From positions 1 to 5,703 of the forward strand of contig CAIVXW010000356.1 in NCBI GenBank assembly GCA_903910005.1: a stretch of DNA of 5,703 nt, in the 5' to 3' direction. The DNA is from an uncultured Methylococcaceae bacterium. Lineage in GTDB: Bacteria; Pseudomonadota; Gammaproteobacteria; Methylococcales; Methylococcaceae. Both the position numbers and the translations under genes were made by a program. The notes under the pieces are model-generated. The model worked only from the letters and a program-made list of their open reading frames with translations, ran no database searches and was not told the DNA's origin. This document shows positions 1-5,444 of the stretch, piece by piece (the stretch's first letter is position 1; each line of letters opens with the position of its first letter).

Positions 1-681
1 GGCCACCCGGGCCAGTTCTGCGGCGGTTTCGGCATTCTTGACACCAAAGCCAACACCGACCGGTAGATCGGTTAACTGGCGAATGGCACTGAGGCGGGTC
101 TGCACGTCGGCGATGTCAAGGTGGGACGCTCCCGTCACCCCCTTGAGCGAGACATAGTAAAGGTAGCCGCTACCCAGTTGTCCCATCTTGCGGATGCGCT
201 CGTCGGTGCTGTTCGGAGCCAGCAGATAAATCGTGTCCAGCCCGGCCTGGCGTAACAGGGGAGCCAGTTCAGCGGATTCCTCCGGTGGCAGGTCCACCGT
301 CAGCACCCCGTCCACACCCGCTTCCCGGGCCTGTTCGGCAAACCGCTGATACCCCATGCTTTCAACCGGATTGAGATAGCCCATGAGAACCACGGGAGTG
401 GTTTGATTGGTTTGGCGAAAGACACTGACCTGTTGCAGGACGCGACGCAGGCTCATTTTGTGAAGCAGGGCGCGTTCGCTGGCTTTTTGTATCACCGGGC
501 CGTCGGCCATCGGGTCAGAGAACGGAACGCCCAGTTCAATGATGTCGGCACCTGCCTCGACCAGGGCATGCAGGGCCGGTACCGTAAAGTCGGGATTGGG
601 ATCGCCTGCCGTGATGAAGGGAACAAGGGCCGTGCGTCCTGCCTGCCGAAGCTGGGTTAGATGGTTCTGAATACGACTCAC
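1..681 (-). CDS. trpA: Tryptophan synthase alpha subunit, 3' end cut by window edge
   Basis: TrpA cleaves indole-3-glycerol phosphate into indole and glyceraldehyde 3-phosphate; the indole passes through a tunnel to TrpB in the cytoplasmic alpha2beta2 complex. The visible 227 codons, of about 265-270 usual for the family, read as a TIM barrel. With the GTG start chosen here, the catalytic Glu49 (in ADIIELGVPFSDP) and Asp60 (in DPMADGP) and loop-6 Thr183 (in YYVSLKGVTGA) fall at exactly the Salmonella numbering. The phosphate-binding PVGVGFGV is at 207-214. The start is firm: GTG at 681-679 overlaps the trpB stop in a GTGA arrangement, and a GAAGGA ribosome site (695-690) sits 8 nt upstream inside trpB, which suggests translational coupling. 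About 40 C-terminal residues lie beyond position 1. By family synteny accD may follow, but that is not visible. No odd substitutions were seen in the active site. Confidence 0.97.
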   Translation of the reverse strand, partial: MSRIQNHLTQLRQAGRTALVPFITAGDPNPDFTVPALHALVEAGADIIELGVPFSDPMADGPVIQKASERALLHKMSLRRVLQQVSVFRQTNQTTPVVLMGYLNPVESMGYQRFAEQAREAGVDGVLTVDLPPEESAELAPLLRQAGLDTIYLLAPNSTDERIRKMGQLGSGYLYYVSLKGVTGASHLDIADVQTRLSAIRQLTDLPVGVGFGVKNAETAAELARVA

Positions 682-1898
682 AGGGTGATTCCTTCGCGGC
701 TGGCTATGGTGTTGATGTCTTTGTCGCCCCGACCGGACAGGTTGACCAGTATCTGCTGGCTTTTGTCCAGGGTTTTGGCCAGGCGCATGGCATAGGCCAC
801 GGCATGGCTGGATTCCAGTGCGGGGATGATGCCTTCCAGTTGGGTCAGGGCATGGAACCCCTCAAGGGCTTCGTCGTCGGTAATGCTGGTGTAGAGGGCG
901 CGGCCACTGTCCTTGAGCCAGGCATGCTCAGGCCCGACACCGGGATAATCCAGACCGGCTGAAATGGAATGGGTCTCGATGATTTCGCCGTCCTCGTCCT
1001 CCATCAGATACGTGCGGTTACCGTGCAGCACGCCGGGCCGCCCTGCACTGAGGGGGGCCGAATGACGCCCGGTGGCGATGCCGTCACCCCCGGCTTCCAC
1101 TCCGTGTATGGCTACACCGGTGTCGTCGATGAAGGGATAAAACAACCCCATGGCGTTGGAGCCGCCACCGACGCAGGCCACCAGGACATCCGGCAAACGC
1201 CCGGTCAGTTCCAGCATCTGCTGGCGGGCCTCACGTCCGATCACGGACTGAAAATCCCGCACCATGGCCGGATAGGGGTGGGGGCCCGCTACCGTCCCGA
1301 TGATGTAGAAGGTATCGTCGACATGGGTTACCCAGTCACGCATGGCTTCGTTCAGGGCATCCTTGAGGGTTTTGGAGCCGGATTCCACCGGTATTACCGT
1401 GGCTCCCAGCAGTTTCATCCGGTACACGTTAAGGGATTGACGCTGAACATCAACGGAGCCCATGTAGACGATGCACTCCATGCCCAGACGGGCCGCCACG
1501 GTGGCAGTCGCCACGCCGTGTTGACCGGCCCCGGTTTCAGCGATGACCCGGCGTTTACCCATGCGTTTGGCCAGGAGTGCTTGACCGACGGTGTTGTTGA
1601 CCTTGTGGGCACCGGTGTGATTAAGGTCTTCCCGTTTGAGGAAAATCCGGGCTCCGCCCATCTCGCGACTGAGACGCTCGGCATGGTAGACCGGCGAGGG
1701 TCGTCCGACGTAATGCTTGAGGTCGTAATCGAGTTCGGCCAGGAACTCAGGGTCGCGGGAATAGCGTTCATAGGCCTGCCGCAGTTCATCCAGCGGATAC
1801 ATCAGGGTTTCGGCGACGAAGATGCCTCCGTACGGCCCGAAATGGCCCCGGGCATCGGGCAGGTCATAAGGTCGGTGTGGTTGTTTTTCTGTAGTCAA
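678..1898 (-). CDS. trpB: Tryptophan synthase beta subunit, TTG start
   Basis: TrpB is the PLP enzyme that joins indole and L-serine to make tryptophan, partnered with TrpA. The 406-residue product has the usual length. Visible landmarks: GHFGPYGG near 18-25, the PLP lysine Lys99 in HTGAHKVNN, the catalytic Glu121 in AETGAGQHG (Glu109 of Salmonella), the PLP-phosphate loop GGGSN at 244-248, and LSGRGDKD near the C-terminus. The open frame runs 30 codons further upstream to an ATG at 1988, but that extension lies inside trpF and does not resemble TrpB. The TTG at 1898-1896 is preceded by GAGGT (1911-1907) with 8-nt spacing and puts the conserved N-terminus at the normal distance, so I chose it. 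The gene therefore overlaps the trpF 3' end by 35 bp and the trpA start by 4 bp. Coupled translation with both neighbours is likely (inference). Confidence 0.96.
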   Translation of the reverse strand: MTTEKQPHRPYDLPDARGHFGPYGGIFVAETLMYPLDELRQAYERYSRDPEFLAELDYDLKHYVGRPSPVYHAERLSREMGGARIFLKREDLNHTGAHKVNNTVGQALLAKRMGKRRVIAETGAGQHGVATATVAARLGMECIVYMGSVDVQRQSLNVYRMKLLGATVIPVESGSKTLKDALNEAMRDWVTHVDDTFYIIGTVAGPHPYPAMVRDFQSVIGREARQQMLELTGRLPDVLVACVGGGSNAMGLFYPFIDDTGVAIHGVEAGGDGIATGRHSAPLSAGRPGVLHGNRTYLMEDEDGEIIETHSISAGLDYPGVGPEHAWLKDSGRALYTSITDDEALEGFHALTQLEGIIPALESSHAVAYAMRLAKTLDKSQQILVNLSGRGDKDINTIASREGITL

Positions 1899-2532
1899 AT
1901 GTAGATACCTCGTTGAGGAATGCCGCCATTCTGGCCGCATCCTTGATGCCCTTGCCCGCTTCCACGCCGCTGGATACGTCCAGGGCATAAGGCCTTACGG
2001 TTTCAAGGGCCAAACCCACAGTCTCCGCTGTCAGTCCACCTGCCAGTATGCAGGCACCTGCCAACCCTGCGGGAATCAAATTCCAGTCGAAACGGTGTCC
2101 GGTTCCGCCTCTGGCATCCGGATGCCAGGCATCCAGCAGAAAGCCCCGAGCCTGGTCATGACCGGCCAGATCGGCCTGCCAGTCCCTGTCAGCCCTGACC
2201 GCCACGGCCTTGATGTAGGGCAATCCCACCGCTTCGCACATGGCCGGGGATTCGTCCCCGTGAAACTGGATCAGATCCAGCCTTACCCGGGTGGTTATTT
2301 CCCGGATATGGGCCGGATCGGCATTCACGAACAGCCCCACCACGGTGACAAATGGCGGTAACGCCGCAGTGATGGCACAGGCCTGCCCGACCGTCACGTG
2401 GCGCGGACTGGGTTCATGAAACACCAGACCAATGGCATCAACCCCCAAAAGGGCTGCCGCCCGTGCATCGGCGGGACGGGTAAAGCCGCAGATTTTAACC
2501 CGTGTTCGGAATCCGGAACAGGCATGATTCAT
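1864..2532 (-). CDS. trpF: Phosphoribosylanthranilate isomerase
   Basis: TrpF carries out the Amadori rearrangement of N-(5-phosphoribosyl)anthranilate to CdRP, the third step of tryptophan synthesis. The 222-residue protein is a TIM barrel. The N-terminal motif RVKICGFTR supplies the catalytic Cys15. GLVF with PSPRHV follows at about 35-46, then LIQFHGDE at 87-94. FLLDAW carries the catalytic Asp134, and GGTGHRFDW, AGGLTAETV and LDVSSGVE form the phosphate-binding half. The family is usually a little over 200 residues; the extra length is a few residues before RVKICG and a C-terminal tail (about the last 12-15 residues) encoded by bases shared with trpB. The ATG at 2532 is the only usual start after an in-frame TGA at 2538-2536, but no convincing Shine-Dalgarno precedes it. 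It follows truA by 53 bp, so an operon with truA is likely. The bifunctional TrpC-TrpF fusion of enteric bacteria is not present here; this is a stand-alone trpF. Confidence 0.96.
   Translation of the reverse strand: MNHACSGFRTRVKICGFTRPADARAAALLGVDAIGLVFHEPSPRHVTVGQACAITAALPPFVTVVGLFVNADPAHIREITTRVRLDLIQFHGDESPAMCEAVGLPYIKAVAVRADRDWQADLAGHDQARGFLLDAWHPDARGGTGHRFDWNLIPAGLAGACILAGGLTAETVGLALETVRPYALDVSSGVEAGKGIKDAARMAAFLNEVSTFDYRKTTTPTL
1907..1911 (-). promoter_or_regulatory. Ribosome binding site deciding the trpB TTG start
   Basis: GAGGT on the minus strand, 8 nt before the TTG at 1898-1896 and inside the trpF coding region. It is the only good Shine-Dalgarno match near the conserved trpB N-terminus, and no ATG or GTG is available there in frame. 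Confidence 0.7.
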
Positions 2533-2585
2533 CAGTCAGTGACTCGGCTGCAACATTAAAAAATCGACCGGAACGGGTACAGGAC
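2533..2585 (-). other. truA-trpF spacer with weak terminator-like and palindromic elements
   Basis: Read on the minus strand, this 53-bp gap holds a tiny CCG-TTC-CGG hairpin followed after 4 nt by six T (plus-strand A run 2558-2563). It then holds the interrupted palindrome AGTCA-C-TGACT (plus 2534-2544), placed where the trpF ribosome site should be. The hairpin is too short to be called a terminator, and TTTAAT within the T run could instead be a -10 element without a matching -35. Function is unproven; continuous truA-trpF transcription is still the simplest reading. Confidence 0.25.
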
Positions 2586-3449
2586 TCAGACCTGCCGGGC
2601 CGTCAGGTTTTGCCCCTGGCAGGCAGGGGGCGTCGACGCTGAATCGCCCGGATCATGGCGTCGGGCATCCGCAGGCAACCACTCAAAGATCGGGGCACGC
2701 GGTATGGCAAAGGATTCAGGATAACAAACACCGCTCAAGTATAACCCGTCCGCCGGTGCCGTAACACCGCCCTGACTCCGGTCACGGGCCAGCAGTACCT
2801 GTCTGGCCCACCCGGGCGGTTGTTTTCCGGCCCCGATTTCCAGCAACAGGCCCACAATGTTACGCACCATGTGGTGCAGGAAGGCATTGGCAGCCAGATC
2901 CAGCACGACCCGATCAGCCTGGCGTTCAATCCGGATGAAGTGCAGGAAACGCCGGGGGCTGTTTGACTGGCACCCTTTCGCCCTGAAACTGGAGAAATCG
3001 TGATGGCCAATCAAACAAACACTGGCCTCCTGCATCCGGGAGACATCCAGGGGGTAGGGGAACCAGGTCACCTGGTGGCGCATCAGGGCCGACTTCATGG
3101 GCCGGTTGAGTACGACGTAGCGATAACTGCGGGCAATGGCACTACAGCGGGCATGAAAGGCATCCGGTACCGGTTTTGCCCAGAGTATCCTGACATCATC
3201 CGGCAGGTTGCTGTTGGTTCCCATCAACCAGGCGCGATCCGGACGCGCCACGTCGGTATCAAAATGAATCACCTGTTCCAGGGCATGTACCCCGGCATCG
3301 GTTCTGCCGGCGCAAACCACCCGGACATCCCGGTTGGCCACCCGACACAATGCTGCTTCGACCACGGCCTGTACCGTCTGCCGACCCGTCTGCCACTGCC
3401 AACCGGCATAGGCCTGACCGTCATATTCAACACCCAGTGCAATACGCAT
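2586..3449 (-). CDS. truA: tRNA pseudouridine(38-40) synthase
   Basis: TruA converts U38, U39 and U40 of tRNA anticodon stems to pseudouridine in the cytoplasm. The product is 287 residues; E. coli TruA is 270. Visible family landmarks: an N-terminus MRIALGVEYDGQAYAGWQ, the catalytic Asp51 in CAGRTDAGVHA, FHAR at 98-101, RSYRYVVLNR with the conserved tyrosine near 109-111, HHDFSSFRAKG near 151-161, and NAFLHHMVRNIVG near 204-216. The open frame continues upstream to an ATG at 3575, adding 42 residues unlike any TruA; the ATG at 3449 gives the canonical N-terminus. The ribosome site is weak: AAGG lies about 12 nt upstream. After FEWLPADA the protein has a roughly 25-residue tail rich in S, T, P, Q and R, whose DNA contains a GC-rich hairpin (2613-2629). 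Order truA-trpF-trpB-trpA is a known conserved block, and co-transcription is likely. Confidence 0.95.
   Translation of the reverse strand: MRIALGVEYDGQAYAGWQWQTGRQTVQAVVEAALCRVANRDVRVVCAGRTDAGVHALEQVIHFDTDVARPDRAWLMGTNSNLPDDVRILWAKPVPDAFHARCSAIARSYRYVVLNRPMKSALMRHQVTWFPYPLDVSRMQEASVCLIGHHDFSSFRAKGCQSNSPRRFLHFIRIERQADRVVLDLAANAFLHHMVRNIVGLLLEIGAGKQPPGWARQVLLARDRSQGGVTAPADGLYLSGVCYPESFAIPRAPIFEWLPADARRHDPGDSASTPPACQGQNLTARQV
2613..2629. repeat. GC-rich hairpin in the truA 3' tail
   Basis: CCCCTG (2613-2618) and CAGGGG (2624-2629) form a perfect 6-bp stem around GCAGG. It lies in the poorly conserved tail of truA. It resembles in composition and in translated sequence (PPACQGQ) the element at 3514-3544 on the other side of the gene (VPACQWQ in the corresponding minus-strand frame). 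No T run follows on the minus strand, so it is not a standard terminator. Confidence 0.4.
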
Positions 3450-3672
3450 GAAAACCGGAAACCTTGAACTGAAAACCTGAAATGGCGTGGACCTTGCTGT
3501 TTTGTAGGTGTATGCCTGCCACTGACAGGCGGGAACACCTGCCGACCGGTGCGATTTATTGCCCGAGAATGACAAATCAGTCTGGCATCCGGGGGGAGGT
3601 TCTGGTTACACTCTGACACCCAACCCGACACATCGCCTTTAAAATCATCCCATAAATTCAGGTTCAACCGCC
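3450..3672. promoter_or_regulatory. Divergent truA/gltA intergenic region
   Basis: A 223-bp gap between two divergent starts must carry promoters for both directions. For gltA, CTGACA (3613-3618) and TAAAAT (3640-3645) each match sigma-70 consensus at five of six positions. Their spacing is 21 bp, too long for a confident pair. An AGG (3660-3662) 10 nt before the gltA ATG is the only ribosome-site match. For truA, minus-strand AATAAAT near 3553-3560 is a possible -10, without a good -35. The truA-side half also holds the palindromic repeat at 3514-3544. No regulator binding site was recognised. Confidence 0.45.
3514..3544. repeat. Imperfect palindromic repeat upstream of truA
   Basis: This stretch contains two overlapping inverted repeats: GCCTG(3514-3518)/CAGGC(3526-3530) and CAGG(3526-3529)/CCTG(3538-3541) around CGGGAACA. 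Alternative stems sharing one arm are typical of small dispersed palindromic elements. It would lie in the truA 5' leader. A partly similar GC-rich hairpin occurs at 2613-2629. Confidence 0.4.
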
Positions 3673-4971
3673 ATGCAAGAAACAGCCAAACTCGAATTGA
3701 ACGGAATCCCCTACGAACTACCGGTCGTGACAGGCACCGAGAACGAGAAGGGCGTGGACATCAGTCGGCTCAAGGCCCAGACCGGATACATCACCCTGGA
3801 CTCCGGCTACGCCAATACCGGTTCATGTGTCTCCAGCATTACCTACATTGACGGCGATCAGGGCATCTTGCGCTATCGCGGGTACGACATCGCCGATCTG
3901 TGTGAAAAATCCACCTTCATGGAGGTCTGCTACCTGCTGATTTACGGTGAACTGCCGAGTGCCGGGGATTTTGTCTCGTTCAAGGACAAGGTTCTTTATC
4001 ACTCGCTGATTCATGAAGACATGAAAAGCTTTTTCACGGCCTACCCCGGCCATGCCCATCCCATGGCCATTCTCTCTGCCATGGTCTGTTCGCTGTCAGT
4101 TTACCATCCGGAACTGCTGCAACCGGATCAAGGTGCCGGGGAAAAGGATGAAACCATGGCCCATCTGCTGTCGAAAGTCAGGGTACTGGCTGCGTTTGCC
4201 TACAAACGCTCGGTCGGTGAAGCCTTCGTCTACACCAAACCGGAACTGGACTACATCTCCAATTTCATGCACATGATGTTCACCACGCCGGTTAAATTGC
4301 ACCAGACTGATGAGGTGATTCGCAAGGCCCTGGATGTGTTGATGATTCTCCATGCCGATCACGAACAAAACTGTTCCACGTCCACGGTACGCATGGTCGG
4401 CTCTTCCAAAGCCAACCTGTTCGCGGCCATTTCAGCCGGTATCTGCGCCCTGTGGGGACCGCTGCATGGCGGTGCCAATCAGGCCGTTATCGAGATGCTG
4501 GAACAGATTGCCGCCGATGGCGGCAACTGCAAAAAATTCATGGACAAGGCCAAGGACAAGAATGACCCTTTCCGCCTGATGGGTTTTGGTCACAGGGTAT
4601 ACAAAAACTACGACCCCAGAGCCCAGATCATCAAAAAATACTGTGATCAGGTACTGCATCACCTGGGTATTGATGACCCCATTCTGGAAATTGCCAAAGG
4701 TCTGGAGGAACTGGCCCTGACCGATCCCTACTTCATAGAGCGTAAACTGTATCCCAACGTCGATTTCTATTCCGGCATTCTGTACCGTGCCATGAAGATA
4801 CCCACCAACATGTTTACCGTCATGTTTGCACTGGGCCGGTTACCGGGCTGGATTGCCCACTGGAAAGAGATGATCGACGAAGCCGGTGCCCTCAAAATTG
4901 CCCGTCCGCGCCAGATCTACACCGGAGAGCCTTTGCGGGCCTACACCCCCATCAATCAGCGGGCCGCTTGA
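3673..4971 (+). CDS. gltA: Citrate synthase
   Basis: Citrate synthase condenses oxaloacetate and acetyl-CoA into citrate and CoA, the entry step of the TCA cycle. The product is 432 residues, the normal size for the bacterial hexameric (type II) class. All three catalytic residues are visible: His265 in WGPLHGGANQA, His307 in GFGHRVYKNYDPRA, and Asp364 in PNVDFYSGI. HADHEQNCSTSTVR precedes the first, and the C-terminal region has the usual GWIAHWKEM and RPRQIYTGE. The N-terminal domain contains IDGDQGILRYRGYDI. Its TLDSGYANTGSCVSSITYIDG segment and EQNC (Ala in E. coli) look less like the E. coli type than expected, which may reflect a different subgroup or transfer; this is an impression from memory. 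The ATG at 3673 gives the expected N-terminus, though its ribosome site is weak. The gene is divergent from truA and convergent with the hydrolase gene on the right. 2-Methylcitrate synthase is a less likely alternative given the length. Confidence 0.96.
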   Translation: MQETAKLELNGIPYELPVVTGTENEKGVDISRLKAQTGYITLDSGYANTGSCVSSITYIDGDQGILRYRGYDIADLCEKSTFMEVCYLLIYGELPSAGDFVSFKDKVLYHSLIHEDMKSFFTAYPGHAHPMAILSAMVCSLSVYHPELLQPDQGAGEKDETMAHLLSKVRVLAAFAYKRSVGEAFVYTKPELDYISNFMHMMFTTPVKLHQTDEVIRKALDVLMILHADHEQNCSTSTVRMVGSSKANLFAAISAGICALWGPLHGGANQAVIEMLEQIAADGGNCKKFMDKAKDKNDPFRLMGFGHRVYKNYDPRAQIIKKYCDQVLHHLGIDDPILEIAKGLEELALTDPYFIERKLYPNVDFYSGILYRAMKIPTNMFTVMFALGRLPGWIAHWKEMIDEAGALKIARPRQIYTGEPLRAYTPINQRAA

Positions 4972-4977
4972 TGCCGG

Positions 4978-5034
4978 ATGCGCTGGATTCGGGCTGAATC
5001 CCGGCACTGGATAAACAGCCCCTATCCAGCGCAT
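4978..5034 (+). terminator. Long stem-loop directly after gltA, possible terminator or 3'-end stabiliser
   Basis: ATGCGCTGGAT (4978-4988) pairs perfectly with ATCCAGCGCAT (5024-5034). After a 2x2 internal loop (TC/CT), GGGCTG (4991-4996) pairs with CAGCCC (5016-5021). This leaves a 19-nt apical loop. It starts 6 nt after the gltA stop. A TTTTT tract appears only 6 nt after the stem (5041-5045), so as an intrinsic terminator it is imperfect; it could instead protect the gltA mRNA 3' end. A small AT palindrome, ATAAAA-TGT-TTTTAT (5033-5047), directly abuts it. Confidence 0.55.
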
Positions 5035-5050
5035 AAAATGTTTTTATCAC

Positions 5051-5140
5051 TTATAAGCTGAAAAACGGGTAGACTTTATTCAAGTCTGATGAATACCTTC
5101 GTTCATCCTGTTTTCCTAACGCTTCATACGGTTTTGGCAT
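5051..5140 (-). CDS. Possible 29-residue small protein, antisense to the candidate sRNA
   Basis: On the minus strand an ATG at 5140-5138 opens 29 codons ending in TAA at 5053-5051. The product begins MPKPYEALGKQDERR and ends in YPFFSL. It is preceded by GAGGAGGAG, an almost ideal Shine-Dalgarno about 7 nt upstream. A TATAAA (5199-5194) could be the -10 of a promoter giving a leader of about 45 nt, although no -35 is convincing. Against it: the ORF is short, its third codon positions are not GC-rich as in the neighbouring genes, and its bases are perfect hairpins better explained as RNA on the other strand. No transmembrane segment or known peptide family was recognised. The strong ribosome site may merely be the complement of an sRNA seed. 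Confidence 0.2.
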   Translation of the reverse strand: MPKPYEALGKQDERRYSSDLNKVYPFFSL

Positions 5141-5183
5141 GAAGTTCTCCTCCTCTTGGCGACCCCCGTGGTCGCTTTTTTTT
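5065..5183 (+). ncRNA. Candidate structured small RNA with anti-Shine-Dalgarno segment
   Basis: Four consecutive hairpins fill this interval on the plus strand. They are AGACTT/AAGTCT (5071-5087), GATGAA/TTCATC (5088-5107), CTTCAT/ATGAAG (5122-5144) and the terminator stem (5159-5175) followed by eight T. Between hairpins three and four lies an unpaired pyrimidine segment, TTCTCCTCCTCTT (5145-5157), complementary to strong Shine-Dalgarno sequences. This layout, a single-stranded C/U-rich seed before a terminator with a long U tail, is typical of trans-acting Hfq-type sRNAs that block ribosome binding. A TATAAG (5052-5057) could be its -10, placing the 5' end near 5064-5066, but no good -35 is seen; it could equally be released from the gltA 3' UTR. 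I recognise no named family. The opposite strand carries a competing small ORF. The 5' end is approximate. Confidence 0.42.
5159..5183 (+). terminator. Intrinsic terminator
   Basis: GCGACC (5159-5164) and GGTCGC (5170-5175) form a perfect 6-bp GC-rich stem around CCCGT. Eight T follow at once (5176-5183). The direction is plus-strand only, since the minus strand has an A run before the stem and no T run after it. It ends transcription coming from gltA or from the candidate small RNA just upstream. Confidence 0.8.
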
Positions 5184-5238
5184 GTCCCGCGATTTTATAC
5201 CCTGTTGCAAGTAACGTAAATTCTGGATGAGGGGCGGG

Positions 5239-5357
5239 CGAGTGGCGAGTGGTGAATGGCGAATGGCGAATGGCGAATGGCGAATGGCGAATGGCGAATG
5301 GCGAATGGCGAATGGCGAATGGCGAATGGCGAATGGTGAATGGTGAATGGTGAATGG
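5239..5357. repeat. Tandem array of 17 copies of a 7-bp repeat
   Basis: Seventeen uninterrupted heptamers fill 119 bp: two CGAGTGG, one TGAATGG, eleven CGAATGG (5260-5336) and three TGAATGG (5337-5357). Variants sit at the two ends and the identical copies in the middle, as expected of an array that grows by slippage or unequal exchange from within. The unit is not a multiple of three and contains no stop on the minus strand, so all three minus frames stay open through it; the resulting SPFAIRH-like repeat peptides are artefacts. The array lies between the two convergent genes, just beyond the terminator at 5183. It resembles in kind the short heptameric repeats described in cyanobacteria and others. 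Confidence 0.95.
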
Positions 5358-5430
5358 GAGTTGGTTGGTAGACGGCACTCACCCGCCATGGATCCCACCG
5401 AGCCGTCAGGATGGCCGCACTCCCGGCATA
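5358..5430. other. Spacer between heptamer array and hydrolase gene
   Basis: No gene is seen here. GACGGC (near 5371-5376) and GCCGTC (near 5403-5408) could form a 6-bp stem with a loop of about 26 nt, which may add a few inner pairs. No T run follows on the minus strand, so I cannot call a terminator for the hydrolase gene. Confidence 0.3.
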
Positions 5431-5444
5431 CCACTCGCTATTCA
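5431..5444 (-). repeat. Two inverted, degenerate heptamer units at the hydrolase stop codon
   Basis: Read on the minus strand this is TGAATAG-CGAGTGG: one unit with a single mismatch and one exact match to the variant CGAGTGG unit found at 5239-5252. It is therefore in inverted orientation to the main array, about 75 bp away. The TGA of the first unit is the stop codon of the hydrolase gene. Confidence 0.5.

Noticed and set aside
403..660. 85-codon plus-strand open frame
   Set aside because: Antisense to trpA, which carries the full set of catalytic residues in this interval.
969..1904. 311-codon plus-strand open frame
   Set aside because: It lies antisense to trpB, whose motifs and catalytic residues are unmistakable; the translation shows no recognisable family and is a by-product of GC-rich codon use.
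1899..1988. 30-residue N-terminal extension of trpB from the ATG at 1988
   Set aside because: These bases encode the conserved DVSSGVE end of TrpF, the extension is unlike any TrpB N-terminus, and a good ribosome site exists for the TTG at 1898.
3450..3575. 42-residue N-terminal extension of truA from the ATG at 3575
   Set aside because: TruA proteins begin at MRIALGVEYDG; the extension encodes a palindromic repeat and has no family similarity.
4972..5003. E. coli-type REP element (GCCGGATGCGC start after gltA)
   Set aside because: Only the first bases resemble a REP; the rest of the palindrome and its loop do not fit, so I treat it as a gltA-specific stem-loop.
5239..5357. CRISPR array
   Set aside because: The units are 7 bp and directly adjacent, with no spacers, and there are no cas genes in view.
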